Source: Streptomyces albiflavescens
GTDB lineage: Bacteria; Actinomycetota; Actinomycetes; Streptomycetales; Streptomycetaceae
Direction of reading: 5' to 3'
Assembly: GCF_014645835.1 (NCBI RefSeq)
Contig: NZ_BMMM01000001.1
Location: forward strand, 372,001-436,000
DNA: 64,000 bases
Shown here piece after piece: positions 1-9,286 of the stretch; position 1 is the first letter of the stretch; the number at the start of each line of letters is the position of its first letter. The translations under genes and the position numbers were made by a program. The notes below the pieces were generated by a model, which saw nothing but the letters and a program-made list of their open reading frames with translations, was not told where the DNA came from and did no database searches.

Positions 1-1167
1 CGGGCCTCGCGGCGGTGTCCTCAGCTCGCGTGCCGCCAGCGCCCAGCTGAGCTCCACCGCGGTGTCCGGAGCGTCAAGGCTGGTGCCGGTCAGCTCCTCG
101 AAACGGCGCAGACGGTAGCGGACGGTGTTGACATGAACGTGTGCGCTGCGGGCGACTTCGCGGATGTGCCGTCCCCTGTCCAGGTATCCCCGCACCGACT
201 CCTCGATGAGCGCACCGAACTCCCCTTCCGCTTCCAGTGGGCGCAGATAGCGGTCGAGCAGCAACTCGGCGAGTTCCGGTTCGGCGACGACCGCCACCCG
301 CCAGGACAGGTCGCTCAGGTCGTACACGCCGCGCATACCGTACGCGCGGGCGGCTTCCAGCATCCTGCCGGCGGCACGAAAGGAGCGGTGCACCGCGGCC
401 AGGTCCGTCGGCGGGCCGAGCCCCGCCGTCACCTCCAGGTCACCGGTCTCCGGCTTTGCCTCGACGACTCCGGCGACAGCCTCGTCCAGCACGGTGAGCA
501 GCGCACCTCGGCCGTTCCTGCGGCCGGGGGACTGCAGGCAGCGTTCCAGCGCGTCGGGACGGACGTTGCCGTTCGGCACAGCCCTGATGGCCCGGTACGG
601 CCGCGACCGGTCCAGACCGTAGATCGCCGCACCGCTGTGGATCTCCGCCGCGCTCAACGTCCCGTAGAGCAGTCCACGCAGGAAGTCGGCGCGGCGGCGG
701 GCGTCGAGCAGGGCGGAGGCGACCTCCGCCTGCCGGTGGATGGCGGCGATCTGCAGGCTCGCGACGTCCGCGAGTTCCCACAGGCACTTGGTGCGGTCGA
801 CGATGAGGCCGGCGTCCACCCCGTGTTCGGTCGCCTCGGCGATGAACAGGTCCCGTATCGCGCTCAGCGCCCGGCGGAAGGCGCGGAGCCCGTCGCTGAG
901 CGGCACGCCTCGGGCGACCCGGTCCCGGGCCACATCGGCTTCGCCGAAGTCCTCCGGCGCGGGCACGGTCCCCTCTCGCACCACCGCGAGAGCCCGCTGG
1001 AAGTGCCGATGCCAGATCTCGTCCAGGAGTTCCCTCGGGACCGCACGGTAGGACGGGATGTGGTCCGTCAGATCCGTGTGCAACCGCCCGCCCACGTGCC
1101 TCTGCTGCGCGGCCATCGCGGCGATGACCCGTTCGAGGGGCGCCGCCGCGTTCGACTGTCCGGGCAT
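1..1167 (-). CDS. PucR-family transcriptional regulator, 3' end cut by window edge
   Basis: 389 residues are visible, read from an ATG at 1167 to the left edge with no stop, so the C-terminus is missing. The end of the visible part holds the PucR-type helix-turn-helix (HIREVARSAHVHVNTVRYRL), which in this family lies at the extreme C-terminus, so only a short tail is lost. The middle resembles the GGDEF-like CdaR region. It is divergent from the carboxymuconolactone-decarboxylase-like gene at 1391, with 223 bp between them, so it is a likely local regulator of that gene pair and perhaps of the Liv transporter. The inducer is unknown. Confidence 0.85.
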   Translation of the reverse strand, partial: MPGQSNAAAPLERVIAAMAAQQRHVGGRLHTDLTDHIPSYRAVPRELLDEIWHRHFQRALAVVREGTVPAPEDFGEADVARDRVARGVPLSDGLRAFRRALSAIRDLFIAEATEHGVDAGLIVDRTKCLWELADVASLQIAAIHRQAEVASALLDARRRADFLRGLLYGTLSAAEIHSGAAIYGLDRSRPYRAIRAVPNGNVRPDALERCLQSPGRRNGRGALLTVLDEAVAGVVEAKPETGDLEVTAGLGPPTDLAAVHRSFRAAGRMLEAARAYGMRGVYDLSDLSWRVAVVAEPELAELLLDRYLRPLEAEGEFGALIEESVRGYLDRGRHIREVARSAHVHVNTVRYRLRRFEELTGTSLDAPDTAVELSWALAARELRTPPRGP

Positions 1168-1390
1168 GGACCTCACCTCCGCCCCTTGGGCACCGGCCGT
1201 TGTGCACCTGAACAAAATGCCGACCTCCGGCCTTGGCCGGGGAGCCGTCGACAACCCCCCGCCGCCGAAAGCACAGTGGCACGGCGGCGGAAGGAGCGCA
1301 TCGGCGCGCACGCAGCAAGGCGCCGATCGATCGTGCTCGGACCCGCCCTCGTGCTACCGCCCCACCCTGACGACCAGTGCGGAGACCGCC

Positions 1391-2041
1391 ATGACCGACG
1401 AGCACCATCACCGACCCCGCCGCCCCGCCGCCGACACCGGCCCGCGCCTCGCGCCACTGCCCGAGGACGGCTGGGACCCGTCCACCCGGGAGCTGCTCGC
1501 TCCGATTCCCCGGGACGCCGACGGCCATCTCGCCAACGTCTTCACCACGTTGGTACGGCACCCCGGCCTCTTCCGGCACTTCCTGCCGTTCGGCAGCCAT
1601 CTGCTGCGCGACGGCCGTCTGCCGGACCGGACCCGGGAACTGCTGATCCTGCGCACCGCGTGCAACACCCGGGCCGGTTACGAGTGGGGGCGACATGTAC
1701 CGCTGGCCAGGGCCGCCGGGGTCACCGACGAGGAGATCCGGCGGGTCGGCGCGGGCCCGGACGCCCAGGGGTGGGCGACGGCCGACGCCCGTCTGCTCCG
1801 CGCCGCCGACGAACTGCACCGGGACGCACGCCTGTCCGCAGCCACCTGGTCCGCACTCGCCGCCGACCACGACGAGGCACAGCTGATCGAAATCAACATG
1901 CTCGTCGGTCAGTACCACATGGTCGCGTTCTTCCTGAACTCCGCCGGTACCCGGCTCGAGCCCGGCTACGAAGTGGAGACTCTGCCCACGCCCACCGGGA
2001 CCGACACGGACGCGGCGGAAGGGGAACACGGCGATGCCTGA
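1391..2041 (+). CDS. carboxymuconolactone decarboxylase family protein (AhpD-like fold)
   Basis: 216 residues. The sequence has the CMD-like helical pattern: LPDRTRELLILRTACNTRAGYEWGRH, given here only as the landmark at about residues 75-100, with a GYEW..H signature in place of the AhpD CxxC pair. The redox cysteine motif is therefore missing, which suggests a ring-lactone or other non-peroxidase role. ATG 1391 starts the conserved region; the same frame is open further upstream but looks non-coding. The next gene (SDR) overlaps by 8 bp and is surely co-transcribed. Substrate unknown; the context suggests catabolism of an aromatic or alicyclic acid. Confidence 0.8.
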   Translation: MTDEHHHRPRRPAADTGPRLAPLPEDGWDPSTRELLAPIPRDADGHLANVFTTLVRHPGLFRHFLPFGSHLLRDGRLPDRTRELLILRTACNTRAGYEWGRHVPLARAAGVTDEEIRRVGAGPDAQGWATADARLLRAADELHRDARLSAATWSALAADHDEAQLIEINMLVGQYHMVAFFLNSAGTRLEPGYEVETLPTPTGTDTDAAEGEHGDA

Positions 2042-2843
2042 GCCCCGGCACCCCGCGCCCCACCAGGTCGGCCTCCTGACCGGCCGGAAGGTACTGGTCA
2101 TCGGCGCGGGCACCCGCCCCAGCGACGATCCGAAGGCACCGGTGGGCAACGGGCGGGCGGTGGCCGTGCTCGCCGCCCGCGAGGGAGCCTCCGTGGCCTG
2201 CGCCGACATCTCCGCCTCCGCCGCAGCGGCCACCGTCGCCCTGGTCGGTGAGGAGGGCGCTCGTGGCCTGCCCGTGGTCGGTGACGCCACGGATCCCAGC
2301 CAGTCCTCGGCCATGGTCGCCGAGGCCCACCGCGAACTCGGCGCGCTCGACGCGCTGGTGGTCAACGTCGGCATCGGCCTCGGCACGGGCTTGGCGGACA
2401 CCTCACCGCAGCAGTGGGAACGCGTGCTCTCGCTCAATCTGAGCGCCCCCTTCCTCGCCGCCAAGTACGGACTGCCCGCAATCGCCGACGGAGGATCGAT
2501 CGTCTTCGTCGGTTCCGTGGCCGGGCTACGCGCCGCCACCAACTCGCCCGCATACGACAGTTCCAAGGCAGGCCTGTTCGGTCTCACCCGTCACGTCGCC
2601 AAGGAGGGTGCGTCGCGCGGGATCCGCGCCAACCTGGTCGTCCCCGGCCTGATCGACACCCCGATGGGCCGCGAGGCCTCGGCCCGGCGGGCGTCGCGTT
2701 CCACCTCGTTCACCCGCATACCGCTCGGACGCCAGGGCACCGCCTGGGAAGTGGCGGAAGCTGTCACCTTCCTGCTCTCCGACCGCGCCTCCTACATCAC
2801 CGGGCAGAGCCTGGTGGTGGACGGAGGGCTGAACGCCGTCTGA
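2034..2843 (+). CDS. SDR-family oxidoreductase
   Basis: 269 residues, a classical short-chain dehydrogenase. The nucleotide-binding glycine region starts VIGAG at residues 22-26 but carries an insertion before GNGR (TRPSDDPKAPV), so the TGxxxGxG loop is longer than usual. The catalytic residues Ser161, Tyr174 and Lys178 (YDSSK) are present, and the C-terminus has the usual ITGQSLVVDGG. A GGAAGGGGA ribosome site lies inside the end of the preceding gene. Probably an alcohol/ketone step in the same pathway as the CMD-like protein. Substrate unknown. Confidence 0.88.
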   Translation: MPEPRHPAPHQVGLLTGRKVLVIGAGTRPSDDPKAPVGNGRAVAVLAAREGASVACADISASAAAATVALVGEEGARGLPVVGDATDPSQSSAMVAEAHRELGALDALVVNVGIGLGTGLADTSPQQWERVLSLNLSAPFLAAKYGLPAIADGGSIVFVGSVAGLRAATNSPAYDSSKAGLFGLTRHVAKEGASRGIRANLVVPGLIDTPMGREASARRASRSTSFTRIPLGRQGTAWEVAEAVTFLLSDRASYITGQSLVVDGGLNAV

Positions 2844-2878
2844 GCACGCGGGTCTGCTCACTTCGGTCGACGGGGCGA

Positions 2879-2917
2879 GGGCGGTCCCAGGGGTCAGGGC
2901 ATCGACCGGGACCGCCC
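2879..2917. terminator. bidirectional hairpin terminator
   Basis: GGGCGGTCCC (2879-2888) and GGGACCGCCC (2908-2917) form a perfect 10-bp stem with a 19-nt loop. The hairpin lies between the convergent stops of the SDR gene and the Liv-type binding protein. No T-tract, which is usual in Streptomyces. Confidence 0.7.
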
Positions 2918-2925
2918 CCGCCGGC

Positions 2926-4203
2926 TCACTTCGTCAGCGGGCCGAACTCCTTGCGGGTGTCCACCGGCTTGCCGAACAGCTGCCACCGCTCGCCCTTGAA
3001 CCGCATCAGCTGCATCGTCTCGAGCGGGAAGGCGTCGTCGTGGCCCGTGGACATGGTGACCCCGGGCAGCAGCATGCCCACCTTCACGTCCTTCAGGTTG
3101 CGCACCGCGTCCCGCAGCCCTTCCCTGGTGGGGCACTTCATCGTGTCCAGGGCCTTGTGCAGGCTGGAGGCGACGGCCCAGCCGTAGGCGTTGAACTGGT
3201 TGGCCGGGTCGGCGTCGGGGGCGTACTTGTGCAGAGCGTCCGTGTACGTCTTCATCTCGGGGTCGTCGGCCCAGTGCGGGTCGGCCGGGTCCTTGAAGTA
3301 GGTCGCCGAGACCACGCCTTGGACGTTCTTGAACCCGACGGGCTGGAGCACGGCGGCGGACGAGGACACGTTGTTCACGATGTGCAGCGGGTTCCACTTG
3401 GTGTTCTTGGCATCGGCGGCGAGGGCCTGGCTGCCGAACTTGGGGGTGGTGACGTCCAGCAGCACGTTCGCCTTGGAGCGGGCGAGGCTCGCCATCTGTG
3501 CCGACACGGACGGGTCGGTGACCTCGTAGCTCTCCTCGGCGACCACCTTGATGCCGCTGCCGGCGACGGCCTTCTTGAACCCACCGAGCAGGTCCTTGCC
3601 GAAGTCGTCGTTCTGGTAGAGAACCGCCACCTTGGCCTTGTGCCGCTCGTCCTTGAGGAACTTGGCGTACACCCGGGCCTCGGCCACGTAGTTGGGCTGC
3701 CATCCGACGGTCCAGGGATGCTTGTCGTCCGTGCCCCACGCGGAGGCACCCGTGGCGACGAAGGGCTGCGGCACCTTCTGCTTGTTGAGGTAGTCCCACA
3801 CGGCCGCCGTGGACGGGGTGCCCAGGGTCTGGAACACGGCGAAGACCTTCTCCTGCTCGACAAGTCTGCGGGCCTCCTCGACCGCCTTGGGCGGCTGGTA
3901 GCCGTCGTCGCGGACGATGAACTGCACCTTGCGGCCGTCTATGCCGCCCTTGCCGTTGACGTACTTGAAGTAGGCGGCCACGCCCTTGCTGATCGTGCCG
4001 TACGCGGAGGCCGGTCCGGACAGCGGGTAGATCCCACCGAGTTTGATGGTCTTGTCGGTGATGCCGGTGGTCTGCTGGCCCTTGCAGGCACCGCCCGCGG
4101 CGGTGTCCTGTGCGTCCTGCCCTCGCTGGCTGCTGCAGGCGGTTGCGGTGAGCAGGGCGGCGGTCGCGGCCGCGGCCGCCCGCAGAGCGGTCGTCTTGCG
4201 CAT
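2926..4203 (-). CDS. ABC transporter substrate-binding lipoprotein (LivK/HAAT type)
   Basis: 425 residues. The N-terminus has a charged MRK, a hydrophobic Ala/Leu stretch and a lipobox-like TATAC|SS, so it is probably an anchored lipoprotein. The mature part is a periplasmic-binding-protein type I receptor (IKLGGIYPLSGPASAYG, GRKVQFIVRDDGYQP). Two ATGs compete: 4212, which overlaps the TGA of the permease gene, and 4203. The AAGGA site sits 9 nt before 4203 but abuts 4212, so 4203 is preferred. Last gene of the transporter operon. These receptors bind branched-chain amino acids but also aromatic and other carboxylates; ligand not determinable here. Confidence 0.88.
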   Translation of the reverse strand: MRKTTALRAAAAATAALLTATACSSQRGQDAQDTAAGGACKGQQTTGITDKTIKLGGIYPLSGPASAYGTISKGVAAYFKYVNGKGGIDGRKVQFIVRDDGYQPPKAVEEARRLVEQEKVFAVFQTLGTPSTAAVWDYLNKQKVPQPFVATGASAWGTDDKHPWTVGWQPNYVAEARVYAKFLKDERHKAKVAVLYQNDDFGKDLLGGFKKAVAGSGIKVVAEESYEVTDPSVSAQMASLARSKANVLLDVTTPKFGSQALAADAKNTKWNPLHIVNNVSSSAAVLQPVGFKNVQGVVSATYFKDPADPHWADDPEMKTYTDALHKYAPDADPANQFNAYGWAVASSLHKALDTMKCPTREGLRDAVRNLKDVKVGMLLPGVTMSTGHDDAFPLETMQLMRFKGERWQLFGKPVDTRKEFGPLTK

Positions 4204-4208
4204 GTGAT

Positions 4209-5357
4209 TCATTCCTTTTCCGTGCGGGGCGGTGCGCCCACGGGTTCGGCGTCGACAACTGCGGGGTCCGCAGGGTCGAGGGTCGCGGAGGTTCCGGATT
4301 CGGTCCGGGACTTCGGCTCCGCATCGGGCGCGGATTCGGCCTCTGGCGTCCGGTCGAGAGCGGCGGCGGTGCGGGGCAGACGACGGGCGACAGCGCCCAG
4401 GACACGGCCCGGCAGACCGGCCAGTCCCGTCGGGGCCACGAACATCACCGCGATGATCAGCAGGCCGAACACCACTCCCGGCGCCGCCTCGCTGAGGTCC
4501 TGGGACACGCTCGGCACGTACATCACGAACGCCGCCCCCAGCAGGGGTCCGTACAGCGAGCCGAGCCCCCCGACCACCAGCCCGGCCAGCAGGGTGATGG
4601 ACAGAACGAAGCTGAAGGAGTCGGGCGAGACGAAGCCGATCACCCAGGTGTACAGACATCCGGCGACACCCGCGAACATGGCGCTCCACGCGAAGGCGAG
4701 GGTCTTGTGCAACGACAGCCGCACACCCATGACCTCGGCGGCGCTCTCGTTGTCCCGCACGGCGAGCAGTGCCCGGCCGACCCGGGACCGCAGCAGGTTG
4801 CGGGCGAGCAGCAGGGCCACCGCGGTGACGGCGAGGACGACGAAGTACATCCACTGGTCCTCGGCCAGCCCGCTCCACGCGGGCGGCTGCAGCTTGTCCA
4901 CGGTCAGGCCCATGGAGCCGCCCGTCACCGGTTCGAGCCGCTTGAGCAAGGGCGGCAGGAACACCGCGAACGAGAGGGTGACCAGGGCCAGGTACAGCCC
5001 GCGCAGCCGCAGGGCGGGCACTCCGAATCCGAGGCCCAGCAGGAAGCATCCGGCGGCCGCGACCGGCAGCGTGGCCAGGTGGCCGGTGTCGTACCGGTCG
5101 AGCATGACAGCCGCCGCGTAGGCCCCCGCCGCGAAGAACGCGCCGTGCCCGAGCGAGATCTGCCCGCCGAAGCCGACCAGCAGGTTCAGACCGGCCAGCG
5201 CGACGGCGTACAGAAGCACCATGGTCAGCTGGAAGACCTGGAAGGGGGCGAAGTAGAACGGTGCTCCGACGGCGACCGCCCCCGCGAACAACACGGTGAG
5301 TACGGCCCGCAGCCGCCGGGCCCGGTCGGTGCCGAGTGCCGCTGTGATCGTGCTCAT
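4209..5357 (-). CDS. livM: branched-chain-type ABC transporter permease, LivM-like
   Basis: 382 residues, polytopic membrane protein with the LivM core (LLVGFGGQISLGHGAFFAAG, then GVRLSLHKTLAFAWSAMFAG and GGLGSLYGPLLGA). The start at 5357 overlaps the LivH stop as ATGA. The C-terminal about 60 residues (ALDRTPEAESAPDAEPK...) are a hydrophilic, acidic tail not needed by the family. It works with the LivH-like permease and two ATPases encoded upstream to import an amino or carboxylic acid. Confidence 0.9.
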   Translation of the reverse strand: MSTITAALGTDRARRLRAVLTVLFAGAVAVGAPFYFAPFQVFQLTMVLLYAVALAGLNLLVGFGGQISLGHGAFFAAGAYAAAVMLDRYDTGHLATLPVAAAGCFLLGLGFGVPALRLRGLYLALVTLSFAVFLPPLLKRLEPVTGGSMGLTVDKLQPPAWSGLAEDQWMYFVVLAVTAVALLLARNLLRSRVGRALLAVRDNESAAEVMGVRLSLHKTLAFAWSAMFAGVAGCLYTWVIGFVSPDSFSFVLSITLLAGLVVGGLGSLYGPLLGAAFVMYVPSVSQDLSEAAPGVVFGLLIIAVMFVAPTGLAGLPGRVLGAVARRLPRTAAALDRTPEAESAPDAEPKSRTESGTSATLDPADPAVVDAEPVGAPPRTEKE

Positions 5358-6244
5358 GCGCGCTCCACCGCCGCCCGGCCGAACAGGCCCTGGGGCCGCA
5401 CCAGCAGCACCGCCAGAATGATCACCAGGGGGACGCCCACCTTCAGATCGGCACCGATCACGTCCACGTACGCCCCGGTCAGCGTCTCGGCGACGCCCAC
5501 GAACAGGCCGCCGACGACCGCGCCCACCGGGCTGTCGAAGCCTCCGAGGGTGGCCGCGGCGAACGCGTAGATCAGCACCCCGCCCATCATGTTGGGCTCC
5601 AGGAAAAGCACCGGGGCGACGAGTACGCCCGACACCGCGCCGACCGTCGCGGCCAGCCCCCAGCCGAGCATCAGCACCCGGCCCACCCGGATGCCCGACA
5701 GCCGGGCGGAGGAGGGGTTGCAGGCGACCGCCCGCATCACCAGGCCGATGGAGGTGTGCTGGAACAGCAGATACAGCAGGCCCATCACGACGGCCACCAC
5801 CCCGATGATCCCGAGCGTCGACCAGTCCACACGCACCCCGGACAGGTCGATCGCGCCGTCGGGGAACGGCTGCGGGAAGTCCTTCACGGTGAACGACCAG
5901 ATCAGGCCGGCCAACGCGTTGACGAAGATGAACAGGCCGACCGTGACGATGACCACCGTCAGCTCGGGCGCGCCTTGCACGGGACGGATGACGATCCGCT
6001 CGACCAGCATGCCGCCGGCGAAGGACACCGCGAGGGTGACCGGCAGCGCCAGCCAGAACGGCATCCCGGACGCCACCAGCTGCCAGGCGACGTACGTGGA
6101 GAGCATGGCCAGCTCGCCCTGCGCGAAGTTGACGATCCCCGTGAACCGGTGGATGAGCACCAGGGCCAGCGCCAGGCTGGCGTACACCGCGCCGGAGCCC
6201 AGTCCTTCCACCACTTGCTGGAGAAGATCGGTCACGGCGCTCAC
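5354..6244 (-). CDS. livH: branched-chain-type ABC transporter permease, LivH-like
   Basis: 296 residues with about eight hydrophobic segments. The N-terminal LivH signature is clear (GLGSGAVYASLALALVLIHR, then GIVNFAQGELAMLSTY). The C-terminal region FAAATLGGFDSPVGAVVGG matches the family's conserved cytoplasmic loop. It overlaps both neighbours by 4 bp (ATGA), so translation is coupled through the operon. Confidence 0.92.
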   Translation of the reverse strand: MSAVTDLLQQVVEGLGSGAVYASLALALVLIHRFTGIVNFAQGELAMLSTYVAWQLVASGMPFWLALPVTLAVSFAGGMLVERIVIRPVQGAPELTVVIVTVGLFIFVNALAGLIWSFTVKDFPQPFPDGAIDLSGVRVDWSTLGIIGVVAVVMGLLYLLFQHTSIGLVMRAVACNPSSARLSGIRVGRVLMLGWGLAATVGAVSGVLVAPVLFLEPNMMGGVLIYAFAAATLGGFDSPVGAVVGGLFVGVAETLTGAYVDVIGADLKVGVPLVIILAVLLVRPQGLFGRAAVERA

Positions 6245-7047
6245 CCGGCCTTGCGGGAGAGGACGGAAACACCGAGGTACACCTCGGCGACCTGCCCGTC
6301 CTCGCGTATCTGTTGAGCCGGTCCGGACAGCACCAGGCGGCCGGCCTCCAGTACGTGCGCCTGGTGCGCGATGTCCAGCGCGAGCTGGGCGTTCTGCTCG
6401 ACGACGACCACGGTGGTGCGTTCCTCCTCGTTGACGGCACGGACGATCTCGAACAACTCACGGGTGACCAGCGGCGCGAGCCCGAGGGACGGCTCGTCCA
6501 GGAGCAGCAGCGAGGGCCGCAGCATCAGCGCCCTGCCGATGGCGAGCATCTGCTGCTCACCGCCGCTGAGGCTGCCGGCGGGCTGACGCAGCCGCTGGCG
6601 CAGTTTGGGGAAGTAGTCGTAGATCCGTTCCAGGTCGGCGACCACGGCCGCGCGCTCGGCGCGGCCCCGCCGCCGGGGGCCGGTGCGGAGGTGGGCGCCG
6701 ACGCGCAGGTTCTCCTCGATGGTCAGGTCGTTGAAGGTGCCCCGGCCCTCGGGCACATGCGCCACGCCGAGCCTGGCGGCCTGCTCGGGCGAGCGGCCCA
6801 GCAGTTCCGTGCCGTTCAGGGTGACCGAGCCGCGGCCGCGGACCATGCCGCACAGCGCCCGCAGCATCGTGGTCTTGCCCGCGCCGTTGGGCCCGAGGAT
6901 CGCGCACACCTCACCGCGGGCGACGGAGAAGTCGAGGCCCTGCAGCACGCGGGCCTGGCCGTATCCGGCGTGCAGGCCGGAGACCTTCAGGAAGTCCGGC
7001 TCCGCACTCGCCTGGGCCTCGGTGCGGTCGGTGGTGGGCTCGCTCAT
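6241..7047 (-). CDS. livF: ABC transporter ATP-binding protein, LivF-like
   Basis: 268 residues. Walker A GPNGAGKTT, signature LSGGEQQ and Walker B LLLDEPSLGLAP are present, and the overall length and Q-loop context fit LivF. The start at 7047 (MSEPTTDRTE) overlaps the LivG stop as ATGA. About 25 residues of Thr/Glu-rich leader precede the ABC domain. Confidence 0.92.
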   Translation of the reverse strand: MSEPTTDRTEAQASAEPDFLKVSGLHAGYGQARVLQGLDFSVARGEVCAILGPNGAGKTTMLRALCGMVRGRGSVTLNGTELLGRSPEQAARLGVAHVPEGRGTFNDLTIEENLRVGAHLRTGPRRRGRAERAAVVADLERIYDYFPKLRQRLRQPAGSLSGGEQQMLAIGRALMLRPSLLLLDEPSLGLAPLVTRELFEIVRAVNEEERTTVVVVEQNAQLALDIAHQAHVLEAGRLVLSGPAQQIREDGQVAEVYLGVSVLSRKAG

Positions 7048-7802
7048 GCGGCCACTCCCAGGTACGCCTCGACGACCGCCGGGTCGCGCTGGATCTCCTC
7101 CGGCGCACCTTCGGCGATCTTGCGGCCGAAGTCGAGGCAGACCACCTTGTCGCACAGGCCCATCACGAACCCCATATGGTGTTCGACCACCACGAGCGTG
7201 AGGTCGAATTCCTGGCGCACCGACCGGACCAGATCCGCGAATTGGCCGACCTCGCCGTGGCTGAGCCCGTTGACGGGTTCGTCGAGCAACAGCAGCCGGG
7301 GCCGTACGGCGAGCGCCCGCGCGAGTTCGACGCGTTTGAGCGTGCCGAACGGCAGCCCTGCGGCGGGGTGGTCGGCGACGTCCGCCAGGCCGAGCCGCCG
7401 TAGCAAGTCGTCCGCCTGGTCACGCAGTTCTCTCTCCTCCCGCTGGACGCGGGGCAGCCGGAGCGCCGCGGCGAGGTGTCCGGTGCGCCCCCGGCTGTGG
7501 GCGCCGACCATGACGTTCTCCCGGACCGTGAGCCGCGGGAACAGGCCCAGGTTCTGGAAGGTGCGGGCGATGCCGCGCCCGGCCACGGCGTGCGGAGGGA
7601 GGGCCAGCAGGTCCTCGTCCTCGAACCGCACGTCTCCCCCGTCGGGAGTGCAGCGCCTGGTGAGGCAGTTGAACAAGGTGGTCTTGCCGGCTCCGTTCGG
7701 CCCGATGAGCCCCACGGCGGTGCCCGGCTCGACGGTGAACGCGACACCGTCCAGTGCCGTGATCCCGCCGAAGCGCACGGTGATACCGTCGACCGCAAGC
7801 AT
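7044..7802 (-). CDS. livG: ABC transporter ATP-binding protein, LivG-like
   Basis: 252 residues and first gene of the transporter operon. It has Walker A GPNGAGKTT, the LivG/LptB-type GIARTFQN Q-loop, a signature region PFGTLKRVELARAL (the usual LSYG replaced by LPFG), LLLDEPVNGL, and the LivG C-terminal PEEIQRDPAVVEAYLG. ATG 7802 has an AAGGGG site upstream. The gap of 188 bp to the divergent PucR gene must hold the operon promoter. Confidence 0.92.
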   Translation of the reverse strand: MLAVDGITVRFGGITALDGVAFTVEPGTAVGLIGPNGAGKTTLFNCLTRRCTPDGGDVRFEDEDLLALPPHAVAGRGIARTFQNLGLFPRLTVRENVMVGAHSRGRTGHLAAALRLPRVQREERELRDQADDLLRRLGLADVADHPAAGLPFGTLKRVELARALAVRPRLLLLDEPVNGLSHGEVGQFADLVRSVRQEFDLTLVVVEHHMGFVMGLCDKVVCLDFGRKIAEGAPEEIQRDPAVVEAYLGVAA

Positions 7803-7990
7803 GAGTGACGCCCCTTCCGACGTGCTGGGGGGTGGGCGAGCGTCACAGTAGGTGGGGGCGTTCCAGGCGCACATTGGGCGTGAGCACCCAACTTCCCGGT
7901 CGCCGAACTGTGCGCCGCGCACAGGTGCCGGGAGATGTCTCACGCCGAGCCTGTTGACGGAACACGAGGCGGACGGCGACGATCGGCGCC

Positions 7991-9286
7991 ATGCCTCTCG
8001 GTCCTGCCCTGGGCACCCCCCAACTCTCCGAACCGCTCCGCCGGGAGCGGTGGCGGATCCTGCACGCCGTCCACGACCGGGTCGAGGAGGTGGCGGAGAC
8101 CGCCGTCGAGGTGATGCGCGCGGAGATCCCGTCGTACGCACTGCAGGACGAACGGTTCTTCGAGGACGTACGGGAGCAGGTGCTCGAGCACTATCGGATG
8201 CAGTTGGCGGCGCTGGCCGGCGACCGCGACATGGCCCCCGAGGACCTGGTTTTCAGCCGCGCGGCGGCGATGCGCCGAGCACGCGCGGGGTTCGCCCTGG
8301 AGGACTGGATCAGTGCCTTCCGGGTCGGCCGGCAGGTGCTGTGGGATGCGCTGCTGGACTGCGCGGGCACGTCCGCCGAGGCCCAGCAGGCCGCGCTGTC
8401 CCTCGTCACCCCGCTGATGCGGTACGTCGACTACGCCAGCACCCATGCCGCGCAGGCATACGTCGAGTACCAGCAGCACGTGGTGGCGGACGCCGACCGG
8501 GAGCGCCGGGATCTCCTGGACCAGCTCCTGGCAGGCGTGGCACCGACGCGCGGTCCGCTGTTCGCCGCGGCACAGGCGTACGGCATCGGACCGCGCTCGC
8601 CGATGATGGCGGTCGTGGCGGTGTGTGTCGGCGACACACGCACCGGGGACCTCACCTCGGCCGAGAACGGGTATGCCACCAGCGCGTCGATCAGCGTTGC
8701 CGGGCCCTGGGCCGGCAGAACCCTGGTCGTCGTGCGCCACGGCGAGGTGGTGGCCGTGCCCGTGGTCCGGGCCGGCATGAACGCAGAAGACATATGCGCC
8801 CACTTCGAGGCCGTGCAGCGGCGGCTCGCGGGAGAGGGAACCATGCTGTCCATGGGCATCAGCACGGTCGCCCGGGGCCCGTCCGAACTGCCGCGCGCCT
8901 ACGAGGAGGCGCGAGCCGCCCTCGACCTGGTGCCGAGCGGGGGCGGAGTGGCGGCGCTGCCGCGGCTGTCCCCGTTCGACTACCTGGCGCTGCGCGCCGA
9001 CGACCTCGCTCGCCAGCTGGTCGATCCGCGCGTGCGGGTGCTGCTGGAGGAGGACCACAGGCGTGGCGACACACTGGCCACCACCATACGGGCCTTCGCG
9101 GAGGCAGACCTCAATCTGCGGCTGGCCGCCGACCGGCTGCGGGTGCACCACAACACGGCGCACTACCGGTTGCGCCGAATCGAGGAACGCACCGGCCGCA
9201 ATCCGCGCCGGATCGCCGACCTCCTGGAACTACTGGTCGCCCTCGCCATCCGCGACGGCGCCAGGGAAGGTGAGGATTGCCAGTGA
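7991..9286 (+). CDS. PucR/CdaR-family transcriptional regulator
   Basis: 431 residues. An N-terminal helical sensor (about 1-170) precedes a middle CdaR-like region and a C-terminal PucR helix-turn-helix (ADLNLRLAADRLRVHHNTAH, then YRLRRIEERTGRNP). It is divergent from the LivG-first operon across 188 bp, so it is the best candidate for that operon's regulator. No strong ribosome site is seen before ATG 7991. The downstream TetR gene overlaps its stop. Confidence 0.88.
   Translation: MPLGPALGTPQLSEPLRRERWRILHAVHDRVEEVAETAVEVMRAEIPSYALQDERFFEDVREQVLEHYRMQLAALAGDRDMAPEDLVFSRAAAMRRARAGFALEDWISAFRVGRQVLWDALLDCAGTSAEAQQAALSLVTPLMRYVDYASTHAAQAYVEYQQHVVADADRERRDLLDQLLAGVAPTRGPLFAAAQAYGIGPRSPMMAVVAVCVGDTRTGDLTSAENGYATSASISVAGPWAGRTLVVVRHGEVVAVPVVRAGMNAEDICAHFEAVQRRLAGEGTMLSMGISTVARGPSELPRAYEEARAALDLVPSGGGVAALPRLSPFDYLALRADDLARQLVDPRVRVLLEEDHRRGDTLATTIRAFAEADLNLRLAADRLRVHHNTAHYRLRRIEERTGRNPRRIADLLELLVALAIRDGAREGEDCQ

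Noticed and set aside
133..2587. Long open frames (133-2079 plus, 440-2587 minus) across the PucR/CMD/SDR genes
   Set aside because: Shadows of GC-rich coding sequence: Arg/Pro/Gly-rich translations with no family pattern, overlapping well-supported genes.
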